Shown: in pieces, positions 46,434 to 55,879 of the stretch | How positions within the stretch are numbered: the stretch's first letter is position 1 | How the letters are laid out: each line of letters opens with the position of its first letter | Source: Helicobacter jaachi | GTDB taxonomy: Bacteria; Campylobacterota; Campylobacteria; Campylobacterales; Helicobacteraceae | Direction: 5' to 3' | DNA length: 64,000 nt | Assembly (NCBI RefSeq): GCF_000763135.2 | Contig: NZ_JRPR02000006.1 | Span: forward strand, 1-64,000 | Program-made: the position numbers and the translations under genes | The notes under the pieces: generated by a model | The model's database searches: none | What the model was told of the DNA's origin: nothing | What the model saw: the letters and a program-made list of their open reading frames with translations, nothing else

Positions 46434-47786
46434 CTAAAAATAATCACTAAAGTAGGCTTTGCCTTCTGGCAGGATTTCTTCTAGTTTGTTAATGGCGTTA
46501 TCGCTTGCTTCTAGGCGTCCTATGCTACGCAAATACAAAGGGCGTTTGTAGCCAAGTAGCATTGCACTTAGCGTTTGAATGTCTAGTTTTATAATCTCTG
46601 CGGATTTTATAGAATCTGCCTTTTTAGATTCCATAAATTCTAAAGATTCTATAAACCCCCTTTCTACCATCTCCACCTTAAAGCCCTGCGCGCTAAAATG
46701 CAGCACAAAAGCCATATTATTCCACTCTAAAAGCGGGTCGCTTACCACAAGGCAGAGCGTGAAACTGCTCTCCACACTATCAAAAGGATAGCGCTCCAAA
46801 AACTGCGTCACATCGACAATGCGCGCCATAATATACGGGCTAATGCTCTCCTTAATATGCCCATCTTCAAGCAGAAACGCAAGGCTATGATTGCTATAAT
46901 TCGCGCCTTCAATTCGCTCAAACATACTCTTATGCGCCTCGATATAGCCCCAAAGCCCATGCCGCGCCTCCTCATTCAAGTAAATCATCTCCTTAATCTT
47001 AAAAATATCATTCTCCAGCAAATAGACGATATAGCCCGTGGGCTTATCACTCTCATCATAATAAATCGCCACAATCGTATCCTCGACATCCCATCGCCAG
47101 TATTCATTCCACGCCAGACTATCGCGCACAAGGCAGCCATGCGTCTTACTTGCAAACTCATTATGCAGCGCAATCAAATCGGGGTGATTTTCGCACACAC
47201 GCTGCATCATGCCATTTACCGCAGGCGGCTTTGGGAACTGATTATCCTTAATGCTAAAAGTCATTTTGTCGCTCACAATCTCAAAGCCGCGCGAACGATA
47301 ATATGGTATCGAATACGGATACAGACACGCGATACTCTGCCTGCTATCACGCATAATCTTTAGTATCTCTTTCATCAAATCCGCCATAAGCCCAATGCCC
47401 GAATACTCCGGGTAAGTCGCCACGCCCGTGATGCCGCCCATCGCATAGATTTGATTGTAGATATTCATTTTCATAGGATATAGCGCGATTTGGGAGACGA
47501 GCTTGTCGTTTGGAGATTCTGTGAGTTTTTTGGAATCTAGATTCTGTGAGTTTGGAGAATCTGTAACTTTTTTAGAATCTTGCCCCTTATCAAACCAGCC
47601 TAGCACTTTTGCGTGCTGCAAAATGGGATACTTTGAACGTTTAATAGAATCATCACTCCAGCCTGTGAAAAGCAAATCGCTATCAGTGACCTGAAAGGCA
47701 TATCTAAGCAATTCATTAAACTGCTCAATATGGCTAGTATCAAGCATTTTCATAACTAATCTTTGCCTAATTTGAGACTTTTTCAT
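46434..47786 (-). CDS. Eis-like GNAT N-acetyltransferase with SCP2-like C-terminus
   Basis: 450 residues. An N-terminal GNAT domain has GGITGVATYPEYSGIGLMADLMKEIL, with the acetyl-CoA loop in YSGIGLM, and PYSIPYYRSRGFEIV. A second GNAT-like part and a C-terminal sterol-carrier-like region follow, as in the Eis family. Eis acetylates amino groups of drugs or proteins; the substrate here is unknown. Residues near 78-110 hold two 14-residue repeats, SKKVTDSPN and SKKLTESPN, encoded by 42-bp DNA repeats of AGAATCT type (47509-47580). An AAAGGA precedes the ATG. Confidence 0.82.
   Translation of the reverse strand: MKKSQIRQRLVMKMLDTSHIEQFNELLRYAFQVTDSDLLFTGWSDDSIKRSKYPILQHAKVLGWFDKGQDSKKVTDSPNSQNLDSKKLTESPNDKLVSQIALYPMKMNIYNQIYAMGGITGVATYPEYSGIGLMADLMKEILKIMRDSRQSIACLYPYSIPYYRSRGFEIVSDKMTFSIKDNQFPKPPAVNGMMQRVCENHPDLIALHNEFASKTHGCLVRDSLAWNEYWRWDVEDTIVAIYYDESDKPTGYIVYLLENDIFKIKEMIYLNEEARHGLWGYIEAHKSMFERIEGANYSNHSLAFLLEDGHIKESISPYIMARIVDVTQFLERYPFDSVESSFTLCLVVSDPLLEWNNMAFVLHFSAQGFKVEMVERGFIESLEFMESKKADSIKSAEIIKLDIQTLSAMLLGYKRPLYLRSIGRLEASDNAINKLEEILPEGKAYFSDYF
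47509..47580. repeat. 42-bp tandem coding repeat in the Eis-like gene
   Basis: TTTGGAGATTCTGTGAG... at 47509 recurs as TTTGGAGAATCTGTAAC... at 47551, a 42-bp period that keeps the reading frame. It encodes the SKK(V/L)T(D/E)SPN motif twice. Confidence 0.7.
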
Positions 47787-47928
47787 ATTTTATCCTTTGT
47801 AAATGTTTTAAAAGCGCAATGCGATAGCAAGGCAAAGTATGGCAAGAAGCAATGCTAGAAGTATAATCCATACTCACATATAAATTACAAATATATGCGC
47901 GATTTTAAAGAGCTAAAGCCCACAAGGC

Positions 47929-47957
47929 TTGACAAGAGGCAATTTTTTCTATATAAT
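47929..47957 (+). promoter_or_regulatory. Consensus promoter of tRNA-Asn
   Basis: TTGACA at 47929-47934 and TATAAT at 47952-47957 are separated by exactly 17 bp. Both are perfect matches to the vegetative sigma consensus, 16 nt before the mature tRNA. Confidence 0.85.
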
Positions 47958-47973
47958 CACCAGCTTTATATAT

Positions 47974-48048
47974 TCCGGATTAGCTCAGCGGTAGAGTAGG
48001 TGGCTGTTAACCACTTGGTCGCAGGTTCGAATCCTGCATCCGGAGCCA
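47974..48048 (+). tRNA. tRNA-Asn (anticodon GTT)
   Basis: 75 nt with encoded CCA. The acceptor stem is TCCGGAT/ATCCGGA. The D arm is GCTC...GAGT, the anticodon loop CTGTTAA has GTT at 48006-48008, and the T arm is GCAGGTTCGAATCCTGC. All stems pair well. Confidence 0.97.
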
Positions 48049-48184
48049 TAGAAGCCTACAAAGCATGTCATCTCGCATTTTCTACACATCACACAACCCT
48101 TTTACTAGTTTTACTGAACTTCCCGACCTAACCACGCACTTTAAAGCACTTAAACCCTGCCTTGTGTTCAAAAATGATAAGATA

Positions 48185-48215
48185 TGCTATAATCGCGCAT
48201 CTGACTATAAAGGAG
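48185..48215 (+). promoter_or_regulatory. Extended -10 promoter and ribosome site of GT-C-like gene
   Basis: TGCTATAAT (48185-48193) is followed by AAAGGAG ending at 48215, 5 nt before the ATG at 48221. This fixes the start at 48221 and excludes an upstream in-frame start at 48065. Confidence 0.7.
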
Positions 48216-48220
48216 TATGT

Positions 48221-49946
48221 ATGAATAGGCATTTTAACGGGGGGGGGGGATAATCTAAAGAAGCTCTGCTCCACTCGCAGACTTAGTGTTATTTTATTTT
48301 TACTTTTTGTATGCGCTTATTGCGTGTTTTTGGTGTCCTTTAGCCGCTATGGATTTAATCTTGATGATATTTGGATGTGGCTTGAAATTTATGAACATAA
48401 ACCCGTATGGAATGGCTACAATCCTAGCATGGGGCGCTTTTTCCCACTTGCAAGCCTTGACCTTAATGTGCTTATGCAATTCTCTACCTCGCCTTATATA
48501 TTTTTTGCTTTTAATGCACTACTAGCGCTTATATTTGCGCTCACTTGGTTTTATATGCTCTCTTTTGTAAGCCAAAAAATTTGGCTTAATATCCTACTTA
48601 TCGCATTTTTTATGCTAAGCATGGGATTTGTGATAGTTACTTTTGGGATTTGCTATCCTGAGCGGCTGCTTGTCGTGTTTTTAAGCATTTTTATTATAAC
48701 TTCAATGCTCTACCTGCGCGCTCCTACGCTAAGCCTTTTTATGCTAGGCATTTTGATGATTAATCTATGCATTTATCTTAAAGAACCAATGTTTATTGCA
48801 GCATTTGTCTTTGGCTTTATGCTCTTTATCTCCACGCTGCGCATAAGCTTCGTAGATTCTATAAACACAGAATCTACACACTCTCCAAATGTATCGCCCA
48901 TTCAAGCAGATTCTATAAATTCCCACAAAAAAGCGCTGCGCTTCTATGCGCTAGGCATTATGAGTAGCGCGGCTCTTTATGCTTTAATATATGCCCTATT
49001 TATCCTCCCGCAAATGACAAAGGTTTATAACAGAGCCACGCCATTTACTAATACCCTTGTGGTAAAAATACAAGGCTGGATAAATTTTATCCTTAATGAT
49101 GGGCTAATCATCGCTCTTACTCTAGCGATTGTGTGCTATAGAATCTACCTTATTTTACGCGGGCGCGATAAGATTAGGGCGCTTTTTGATGGGCTTTTGT
49201 GCGCGTGTTTGGCGTATATGCTTGTATATTTTGCGCTTGGGATTTTTGAAGTATATTATTTGCTGCCTTGCTATATATGGAGCGGCGTGGCGATTATGTA
49301 TTATTTATTTACGCAAGGCTATATTAAGCGCCTTGTGATGAAACTTTGCATCGCATTTGGACTGCTTGGATTTTTTAGCAGCTCGTTGCCTATGGGATTT
49401 TATACGATGATAAATCTTAAAGCAATGGCTGTGCAGTTTAATGAGCTTCTTGATTTTAGCGCCAAATACATCGCCCAAAACCCACACACGCGTATATATT
49501 TTGATGGCACGGGCAGGGGGCGAGATATTTACCCAGACTGGTATGTGCGCTACTTTATTGAATACCTTAATAGAATCTACAATGTAAAAGATTTTGATGT
49601 AATGAGCGCTATGCCAAATGGCAAAGATATCGTGCTAGATTCTATAAGCCCTTATAGTTATTATAATAACCTTACAATCACCAAGCCGCAAGTAGGCGAT
49701 TTACTTATCCTTAATAACACCACAAGCATTTATGCTGATAGTGCTTATATTGCGCAGCTTGCCTCATCGCACTCCCTTATATTCACAAGCACATTTTCAA
49801 GCATTCCCTACATCAGTATCCGCTCTGTGATTAAGGGGATAAATTTTAAATTTATCGGTGCTCAAAGCGCACTATTAGGCAATGCAAATATGTTTCATCT
49901 GCCGTTAGAAACCTATGTCTTTAAAGTGCAAAATCTTGCACTTTAA
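48221..49946 (+). CDS. Polytopic GT-C/GtrII-like membrane glycosyltransferase, phase-variable (interrupted at the poly-G tract)
   Basis: The start MNRHFN is followed by an 11-G tract; at 11 the frame stops at 48253. At 10 or 13 G it continues DNLKKLCSTRRLSVILF into the long frame and yields about 574 residues. Ten or more TM segments follow. The first periplasmic loop holds RYGFNLDDIWMW, an acidic motif placed as in GtrII-type and other GT-C glycosyltransferases that use lipid-linked sugars. The C-terminal part is periplasmic (TRIYFDGTGRGRDIYPDWY). A surface-glycan glucosylation role is inferred. A loop near residue 215 carries a 71-bp repeat also found in ftsK. Confidence 0.75.
48239..48249 (+). 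repeat. Poly-G (11) contingency tract in GT-C-like gene
   Basis: Eleven G directly after the AAC of MNRHFN. The full gene needs 10 or 13; 11 ends the frame at TAA 48251-48253. Confidence 0.9.
48852..48922. repeat. 71-bp coding repeat, copy in GT-C-like gene
   Basis: About 65 of 71 positions match the block in ftsK (40335-40405), in the same reading frame, encoding VDSINTEST...ADSIN. It sits in a loop between TM segments. Confidence 0.85.
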
Positions 49947-50103
49947 CTTTTGGGGCTTATAGAATCTACCCACAATATAAAATCTAAAAGTAAGAATATA
50001 TTTTATTTTATGGTTTTTTAAGTCAAAAATTTTAATAATTCGCGCGTTTTTTTGGCTTTAAATTTGCATTAATTTTTATTTTTAATTTGTTAAGGAGCTG
50101 GCT

Positions 50104-52186
50104 GTGCGTGTAAATAAAATTTATAAAATCCCTTTAGTGGGATTATTCCTCTCCTTAGTTTGTTCATTTTTAATAGCTGATGAGCAAACTAATGGGGGGG
50201 GGGGCAGAGAGAAAAGAGGTAGATACAAAGGTTGCTAAAAGTGTAAATCTTGGCACTTCTATTGTAAGTGATACCAAAACCCAAAGAGAAATATTTTATG
50301 AAAATGATAATATTTCCTCCATTAATGGCGAGGCATTAGAAAAGCTTAGAATTACTAATTCTAAAGATTTAGCTTCGGTATTTTCAGGGCTTTATATATC
50401 AAGCGAAGGGAGCGATTCTGTGCCTCAAATAAGCCTGCGTGGGCTTAATACAGGATATTTTTATAATCCTAGCGTGCGACTTTATATTGATGGCGTGCCT
50501 CAAGATATATTTTTTATCTCCCAAGAATTGCTTGATGTAGATTCTGTAGAATTATTTAAAGGCATGAGCGGCACGCTCTTTGGTGAAAACGCACAAGCAG
50601 GCGTGTTATCCATTAACTCAAATATGGCAACCAACACTCCACGCGCTCGTGCTACTTTTACTATGGGGCAGCTAGATAGGTCAATCAGCGGCAGTGCGAG
50701 TGGAGCCATTGTGCAAGATAAATTATATGCCAAAGTGAGCTTTAAGCATGCAGATTATTTAGGGCAGATTAAAGATTTAAGCACCAACAAGCTAGCCGAT
50801 ACGCAAGATGTTAATCTCGCGCGCGTTTCACTGCTCTATGATGATGGCAAGTGGTTTTTAGGAGCGGATTATTATTTAGACAAAAGCACATTGCATGATT
50901 TAATATACCTTACTGATAACGAGCGCAATGACAAAAACAATATCGTGCATAACTTTGGCACTAGCCCTATCCCTACGCTTAATCGCACTATACAAACCGC
51001 AGCTATAAAGGGCGGCTACTACACAGATAATTTTAATATTAAAAATGTTTTTAGTGTGCAAGATAGGGCATTATCTGTTAATAATAATAATTTTATCATC
51101 GACCAAAATCAACGCAGTTTTGCCAACGAGCTAAAGGCTACACAAACTTATGAAAATGGCTCAAGCTCGCTCTATGGCGCGTATATCTCATATAATGACT
51201 ACATACACAATCACATTAAACACGCCAACAGACAAAATGATAAAAATAACTTAAGCACCCTAAATGCTGCCCTTTTTACTGACCACAAAATCGCTTTGCC
51301 CGCACACTTTGATGTGGGATTAGGCTTAAGATATAGCTATTATAAAAGTTTTATTGACTACACACAAGGCAATAGCGCAATTCCAAGCTTTGCAGACAAT
51401 ACAGACAAACATCAATTATCGCCACGCATTACGCTATCTTACACACTTGCAGACGCACATAAGCTCTACACTTCAGCAGCTAGAGATTTTAAAGCTGGTG
51501 GCTTCCCCAATGTAATAAATAATCAAGCGTTTTTACGCTACTACAAGCCAGAATACACCTACACCACAGAGTTTGGCTATAAAGGGCTATTTTGGCAGGA
51601 TAGAATCTACATAAACGCAGATTATTTTTATATCTACGCACAAAATCGCCAAGAATATATGATGATTGATGAGACCACGAGTATTATTGGCAATATGGGC
51701 GATATGGTCTCACATGGCTTTGAGCTTGAGAGTAAATTCCAATTTTTGCGCGATAGCTTTTTTATGCTAAATTTCGCTTACATTAATGCAGATTACAAAA
51801 AAGCAACTAATCCCTTTACCGGAGAGGTGCTAGATTCTCAACGCGTGTTTTATACGCCAAAGTTTAATCTTAACGCCAGCCTTGATATGATTTTATGGCG
51901 TAACAGCGTGGCAAATCTTTACTTTAACACCCTTGTATCACACAAAAGTCAAGTATGGTTTAGCACCACAGGCACAACGCTTGAATTTAGTCAAAAGCCC
52001 TATACACTATGGGATTTAGGCTTGCGTGCGGAGTTTAGTAATAATCTAAGCCTTGCTTTTAAGGCAGAAAATGTGCTAAATACGCTTTATGATACTTATG
52101 GGTATAATCGACCAGCAGAGGGTGGCAATCAGCACAGAATCGGACGCTTAAGAAACTACAGCCTAACGCTTAGCTATAGATTCTAA
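50104..52186 (+). CDS. TonB-dependent siderophore-type receptor, phase-variable (interrupted at the poly-G tract)
   Basis: A GTG start at 50104 has AAGGAG at 6 nt and encodes a signal peptide (IPLVGLFLSLVCSFLIA). An 11-G tract follows and shifts the frame to an early stop. At 10 or 13 G the signal peptide joins the long frame, giving about 693 residues. The plug domain has ISLRGLNTGYFYNPSVRLYIDGVPQDIFF and VDSVELFKGMSGTLFGENAQAGVL; the barrel ends SLTLSYRF. It resembles FyuA/pesticin-type receptors. A shorter start at 50180 would lack the signal peptide and is not credible. A PepSY protein follows. Confidence 0.85.
50194..50204 (+). repeat. Poly-G (11) contingency tract in TonB receptor gene
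   Basis: Eleven G after the AAT codon of the mature N-terminus (DEQTN). The receptor frame needs 10 or 13. Confidence 0.9.
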
Positions 52187-52240
52187 TGCTATAAATACTT
52201 AAGGCACAATGCAGCATAAAGCCAATACAAAAGGATAAAA

Positions 52241-52978
52241 GTGAAACTTTTTAAAAGAAAAAATTATTTGGCGTGGCATTTGTATATTAGCCTCTTTTTT
52301 ATCCCTATGGCGCTTATGTATAAAATCACAGGTATTGTGGGGATTCTAGGCTATTTTGGTGATAATAAAGTGTATGAAGTTGCTTTGAGTAGTGCGCAAA
52401 AAGCAGCACTTACAGAGATTATAGAATCTAGCAAGATAGATTCTATAAATGCTACGACTGCAAGCACAGCAGCTAAGCAAAATAGTGATTTTATAGAATC
52501 TACCACAGAATCTACAGGCGCGCAAGAAAGCAAAAATACACAAAAAGCAAATTTACAAGAGATAAAGCTCCAAGAGCCTAGCGGCTTTGATGTGGAGCGC
52601 CTCAAAAATCAGTTTATAAAATTTCTTATCGATAATGAGATTAAACTCCCCGCTAGCACGAATTTCCAAAAGGCTAGGCATAAAAATGGCTACACGCTAG
52701 GTAGTCCTGCGTATAGAATCGAGCTTGAGCTAAATAATCCGCCCAAAGTCAAACTCTACACAAACGATTGGCTAGGTAATCTTGTCGCGCTACATTTTGC
52801 GCGTGCGGGCGTGGCGTTTAATGTGCTTGCCTTTAGCTTTGTGGTGTTTATGTTTATTACTTATGTCACAGGGCTTTTGATGTGTGATTTTAAGAAAAAT
52901 GGTAAAAAGTATTTTTTAGCGATGTTTGTTGGGCTACTTGTTACTACTACACTTGGCGTATATGGGCTGTATTTTTAG
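52241..52978 (+). CDS. PepSY-associated TM protein
   Basis: 245 residues. An N-terminal TM preceded by KRKNYLAWHLYISLFFIPMAL (residues 5-25) is typical of PepSY TM proteins. A periplasmic domain and two C-terminal TM segments (FVVFMFITYVTGLLMC, KYFLAMFVGLLVTTTLGVYGLYF) follow. It lies 54 nt after the TonB receptor gene, the usual arrangement in iron uptake, where such proteins may reduce or process siderophore iron. Residues 60-100 contain AGAATCTA-derived ES/DSI stretches (IIESSKIDSIN, DFIESTTEST). Confidence 0.8.
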   Translation: MKLFKRKNYLAWHLYISLFFIPMALMYKITGIVGILGYFGDNKVYEVALSSAQKAALTEIIESSKIDSINATTASTAAKQNSDFIESTTESTGAQESKNTQKANLQEIKLQEPSGFDVERLKNQFIKFLIDNEIKLPASTNFQKARHKNGYTLGSPAYRIELELNNPPKVKLYTNDWLGNLVALHFARAGVAFNVLAFSFVVFMFITYVTGLLMCDFKKNGKKYFLAMFVGLLVTTTLGVYGLYF

Positions 52979-53039
52979 CAACTTCTTTAAATGTCCATTT
53001 TAATGCCTGCAGACCGCCCATGCTGTGCAGCGATTGTGT

Positions 53040-53063
53040 TATAGAATCTCGCTAGATTCTATA
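53040..53063. terminator. Inverted repeat between convergent PepSY and purH genes
   Basis: TATAGAATCT (53040-53049) and AGATTCTATA (53054-53063) form a perfect 10-bp stem with a 4-nt loop (CGCT), between two convergent gene ends. A terminator role is inferred, as at 5459-5497. Confidence 0.55.
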
Positions 53064-53068
53064 CGCAC

Positions 53069-54604
53069 TTAATGCAAAAAGTGCCTTATGTGCGTAAAAT
53101 ACATCGCCATATTATATTCATTACAAGCCGCTATCACTTCATCATCGCGGATACTCCCACCGGGCTGGATAATCGCGCTTACACCTATGCTATGCGCCAT
53201 ATCTATGCTGTCTCTAAATGGGAAAAACGCCTCCGAAGCGCATACACAGCCTTGCAAATCTAGCCCCATATCCTTTGCCTTTGCAATGGCTGCCTTTGTG
53301 GCATCAACGCGGCTTGTCATACCCATACCAATGCCCACAAGTGCGCCATTTTTGACATAAGCCACACTATTTGACTTAGTAAGCGCAGCAATGATATAGG
53401 CAATCTTTAAATCTAGCATTTGCTCCTTTGTAGCGGCAATTTGTGTGACTAATGTAGCGTTTTGGACCTCATTTGCTTGAAACTTATCACTATCTTGGAG
53501 TAAAAATCCCCCCTGCACATGCTTAAAGTCATATTCATCGCAAGGCAGGCTTAAAAAAGCGCTATTTTGCGTAAAAATTTTCATACGCTTTTTAGATTGA
53601 AACACTGCTAAAGCCTCGCTTGTAATATCTCCGGCTACAAGCACTTCTACAAAAATCTTATTTATCTCCTCTGCTAGCTTAATATCCACCACGCCATTAC
53701 ACGCTACCACGCCGCCATACGCGCTCACATTATCGCAAGCTAGCGCGTGGATATAAGATTGTAATAAATCCTCCTTAAGCGCAAAGCCACAGGGATTACC
53801 ATGCTTTACAATGCACACAGCCTTTGCCTGCTCCCCAAAGCTTGTAGCAATCTTAATGGCTGCATTCATATCTGCGATGTTATTAAAGCTTGGCTCGCCT
53901 TTTTTAATCACAAAATGCGTATTATAGAATCTGTCATATTCATATAGCGCGCCTTTTTGATGTGGATTCTCCCCATAGCGCGTTTGCATAACCTGCCTGC
54001 CTGCGATAAAATGATACGCGCCAAAGCCTCCATTAAAACGCTTATTCATATAATTTGCAATCATCACATCATAATTTGCCGTATGCTCATAGGCTTTAAT
54101 CATCATCTCTTGGCGCAAGGCTAGCGTATTTTCTCCATTACGCAAGGCATATATAATTTTAGCATAATCATCTTTGTGTGTAACCACCAGCACATCATTA
54201 TAATTTTTTGCCGCGGCGCGCACAAGCGTTGGACCGCCAATATCAATATTTTCAATAATCTGCTCTAAATCCTCAGTTGCCTCAATAGTTTGCTTAAAAG
54301 GATAGAGATTAACGCACACAAGATTAATAGCGCCAATGCCCTTTTCTTTAGCTATCTTTTCATCTTTATCTAGCCCCCTGCGATAGAGAATCCCCCCATG
54401 GATTTTGGGGTGTAAAGTCTTCACGCGCCCATCAAACATCTCCTCACTCTGTGTATAGTGGCTTATATCAATGGCTTTTATGCTAGCTTTTGTAAGTGTC
54501 TCTAATGTCCCTCCTGTGCTTAAAATCTCAAAGCCCAAATCACTTAAATCTTGTGCAAATTCTACAATGCCCTCTTTGTCGCTCACGCTTAATAACGCAT
54601 ACAT
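53069..54604 (-). CDS. purH: Bifunctional AICAR formyltransferase / IMP cyclohydrolase
   Basis: 511 residues, full length. The N-terminal MGS-like IMP cyclohydrolase domain starts [15 protein letters not shown] and has [14 protein letters not shown]. The AICAR transformylase domain has [12 protein letters not shown] with the catalytic Lys-His. It performs the last two steps of purine synthesis. It is divergent from the exonuclease gene. Confidence 0.97.
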   Translation of the reverse strand: MYALLSVSDKEGIVEFAQDLSDLGFEILSTGGTLETLTKASIKAIDISHYTQSEEMFDGRVKTLHPKIHGGILYRRGLDKDEKIAKEKGIGAINLVCVNLYPFKQTIEATEDLEQIIENIDIGGPTLVRAAAKNYNDVLVVTHKDDYAKIIYALRNGENTLALRQEMMIKAYEHTANYDVMIANYMNKRFNGGFGAYHFIAGRQVMQTRYGENPHQKGALYEYDRFYNTHFVIKKGEPSFNNIADMNAAIKIATSFGEQAKAVCIVKHGNPCGFALKEDLLQSYIHALACDNVSAYGGVVACNGVVDIKLAEEINKIFVEVLVAGDITSEALAVFQSKKRMKIFTQNSAFLSLPCDEYDFKHVQGGFLLQDSDKFQANEVQNATLVTQIAATKEQMLDLKIAYIIAALTKSNSVAYVKNGALVGIGMGMTSRVDATKAAIAKAKDMGLDLQGCVCASEAFFPFRDSIDMAHSIGVSAIIQPGGSIRDDEVIAACNEYNMAMYFTHIRHFLH

Positions 54605-54665
54605 ACCTGTCCTTGTTGGGAAATTTTGGTAGTATTTTAACCATATTTTTTAAGAAGGCAATAAA

Positions 54666-55634
54666 ATGACTTGTGTCTTTGATATTGAGACTATCCCTGA
54701 TTTTCACCTGTTAAGCAGCACTTTTGGCTATGAAGGCACTCCCTTGCAAATCGCGCAAGCAGCATTCAAAGCCCAATATGAAAAAAGCGGGAGTGAGTTT
54801 TTGCCTATTTGCTTTCATCGCGTGATAAGCATTGCGAGTGTAATTTGTGATGAATATGGCAGATTTGTGAAAGTGGGCAATTTTGGCAATGCATTTATAG
54901 AATCTGCTTTTATAGAATCTACACCATCTGAGGGCGTAGATTCTATAAATGAGCCTACTTCAAGGACATTTTTAGATACTTTAGAATCTACCCTTCTAAG
55001 CGAATTTTGGCAATTTATCAATAAAAATAATCCAAAGCTTGTAAGCTTTAATGGCAGGGGGTTTGACATACCTACTATGCTCTTACGCGCTATGCGGTAT
55101 AATATAGGTGCGTGGGCGTATTTTGAGCAGAAAAATCCAGCGCTTAATAAGAGCAAATGGGATAACTACCGCGTGCGATATTGTGAGGATTTCCATACGG
55201 ATTTATATGAGAGTTTGGGGCATTTTGGCGCGGCGCGCAATCTTAATTTAGACGCGCTATGCAAAATGCTTGATTTAGTGGGCAAATACGATATGAGCGG
55301 CGCGCAAGTGTATGAAACCTATTTGGGCGAGAGTATAAGCGATAAAAATACAGAATCTACAGACATAGAATCTAAAAAAGCAGCCCTTGAGGTGATTAAT
55401 CACTACTGCCATAGCGATGTGCTTAATACTTATTGGCTCTATCTTAAATACGAGGTGCTAAGGGGCGTGCTACTTGAGAGCGATTATTACGCGCTTTTAG
55501 AAATTTTGCATGAAAGACTACCTAAAGATAAGCCCTATTCGCAGATTTTTACTGCCACGCTTAAAAGGCATATTGCAGATTATGCACGCACAAACGCACA
55601 GCACACAGATTCTATAACGCTAGATTCTATATAA
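54666..55634 (+). CDS. Predicted 3'-5' exonuclease (PolB exonuclease-like)
   Basis: 322 residues with the DEDD fold. VFDIETIPD gives the first Asp/Glu pair, LVSFNGRGFDIPTMLLRAM the second Asp, and HYCHSDVLNTYWLYL the last Asp. NLDALCKMLDLVGK is typical of this family (DNA_pol_B_exo2). The DNA substrate is unknown. Two stretches derive from AGAATCTA elements: FIESAFIEST...VDSIN (54893-54950) and the last residues (DSITLDSI), where the stop follows the element. Confidence 0.85.
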   Translation: MTCVFDIETIPDFHLLSSTFGYEGTPLQIAQAAFKAQYEKSGSEFLPICFHRVISIASVICDEYGRFVKVGNFGNAFIESAFIESTPSEGVDSINEPTSRTFLDTLESTLLSEFWQFINKNNPKLVSFNGRGFDIPTMLLRAMRYNIGAWAYFEQKNPALNKSKWDNYRVRYCEDFHTDLYESLGHFGAARNLNLDALCKMLDLVGKYDMSGAQVYETYLGESISDKNTESTDIESKKAALEVINHYCHSDVLNTYWLYLKYEVLRGVLLESDYYALLEILHERLPKDKPYSQIFTATLKRHIADYARTNAQHTDSITLDSI

Positions 55635-55642
55635 GGCTATGT

Positions 55643-55879
55643 ATGCACACACCCTACACCACAAAAAATGGCGAAATCACCACCAAAGAAGATTTAATAC
55701 AAGAAATTGAGGCATTGCTTAATCAGCTGCCTGCAAAATCCCCCACTACCCTTTCAATATCGGTTATGAGCGTGATGAGCTGCAGGGATTTAGAAAATGT
55801 GCGCGATGGGCTTTTATCTAAGCAAAAAGACATTATCGCGCGCAATCAGCAGTGGCTCATAGGTTTAGCGCATGAATAA
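55643..55879 (+). CDS. Small hypothetical protein
   Basis: 78 residues, soluble, with predicted helices (KEDLIQEIEALLNQLP) and a conserved-looking core SVMSVMSCRDLENVRDGL. I do not recognise a family. It overlaps the hisH start by 8 nt, which supports that it is translated. Confidence 0.6.
   Translation: MHTPYTTKNGEITTKEDLIQEIEALLNQLPAKSPTTLSISVMSVMSCRDLENVRDGLLSKQKDIIARNQQWLIGLAHE

Noticed and set aside
47813-47875. Hydrophobic stretch (WIILLALLLAILCLAIALRF) on the minus strand upstream of the Eis-like gene
   Set aside because: It begins right after a stop codon with no ATG, GTG or TTG and no ribosome site, so a small membrane protein cannot be supported.
48065-48220. Upstream in-frame extension of the GT-C-like gene
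   Set aside because: The extended -10 at 48185 and AAAGGAG at 48209 place transcription and translation starts downstream of it.
50180-50193. Internal ATG as start of the second TonB receptor
   Set aside because: It would give a receptor without signal peptide; the GTG at 50104 with AAGGAG and a signal peptide in the alternate frame explains the gene better as phase-variable.
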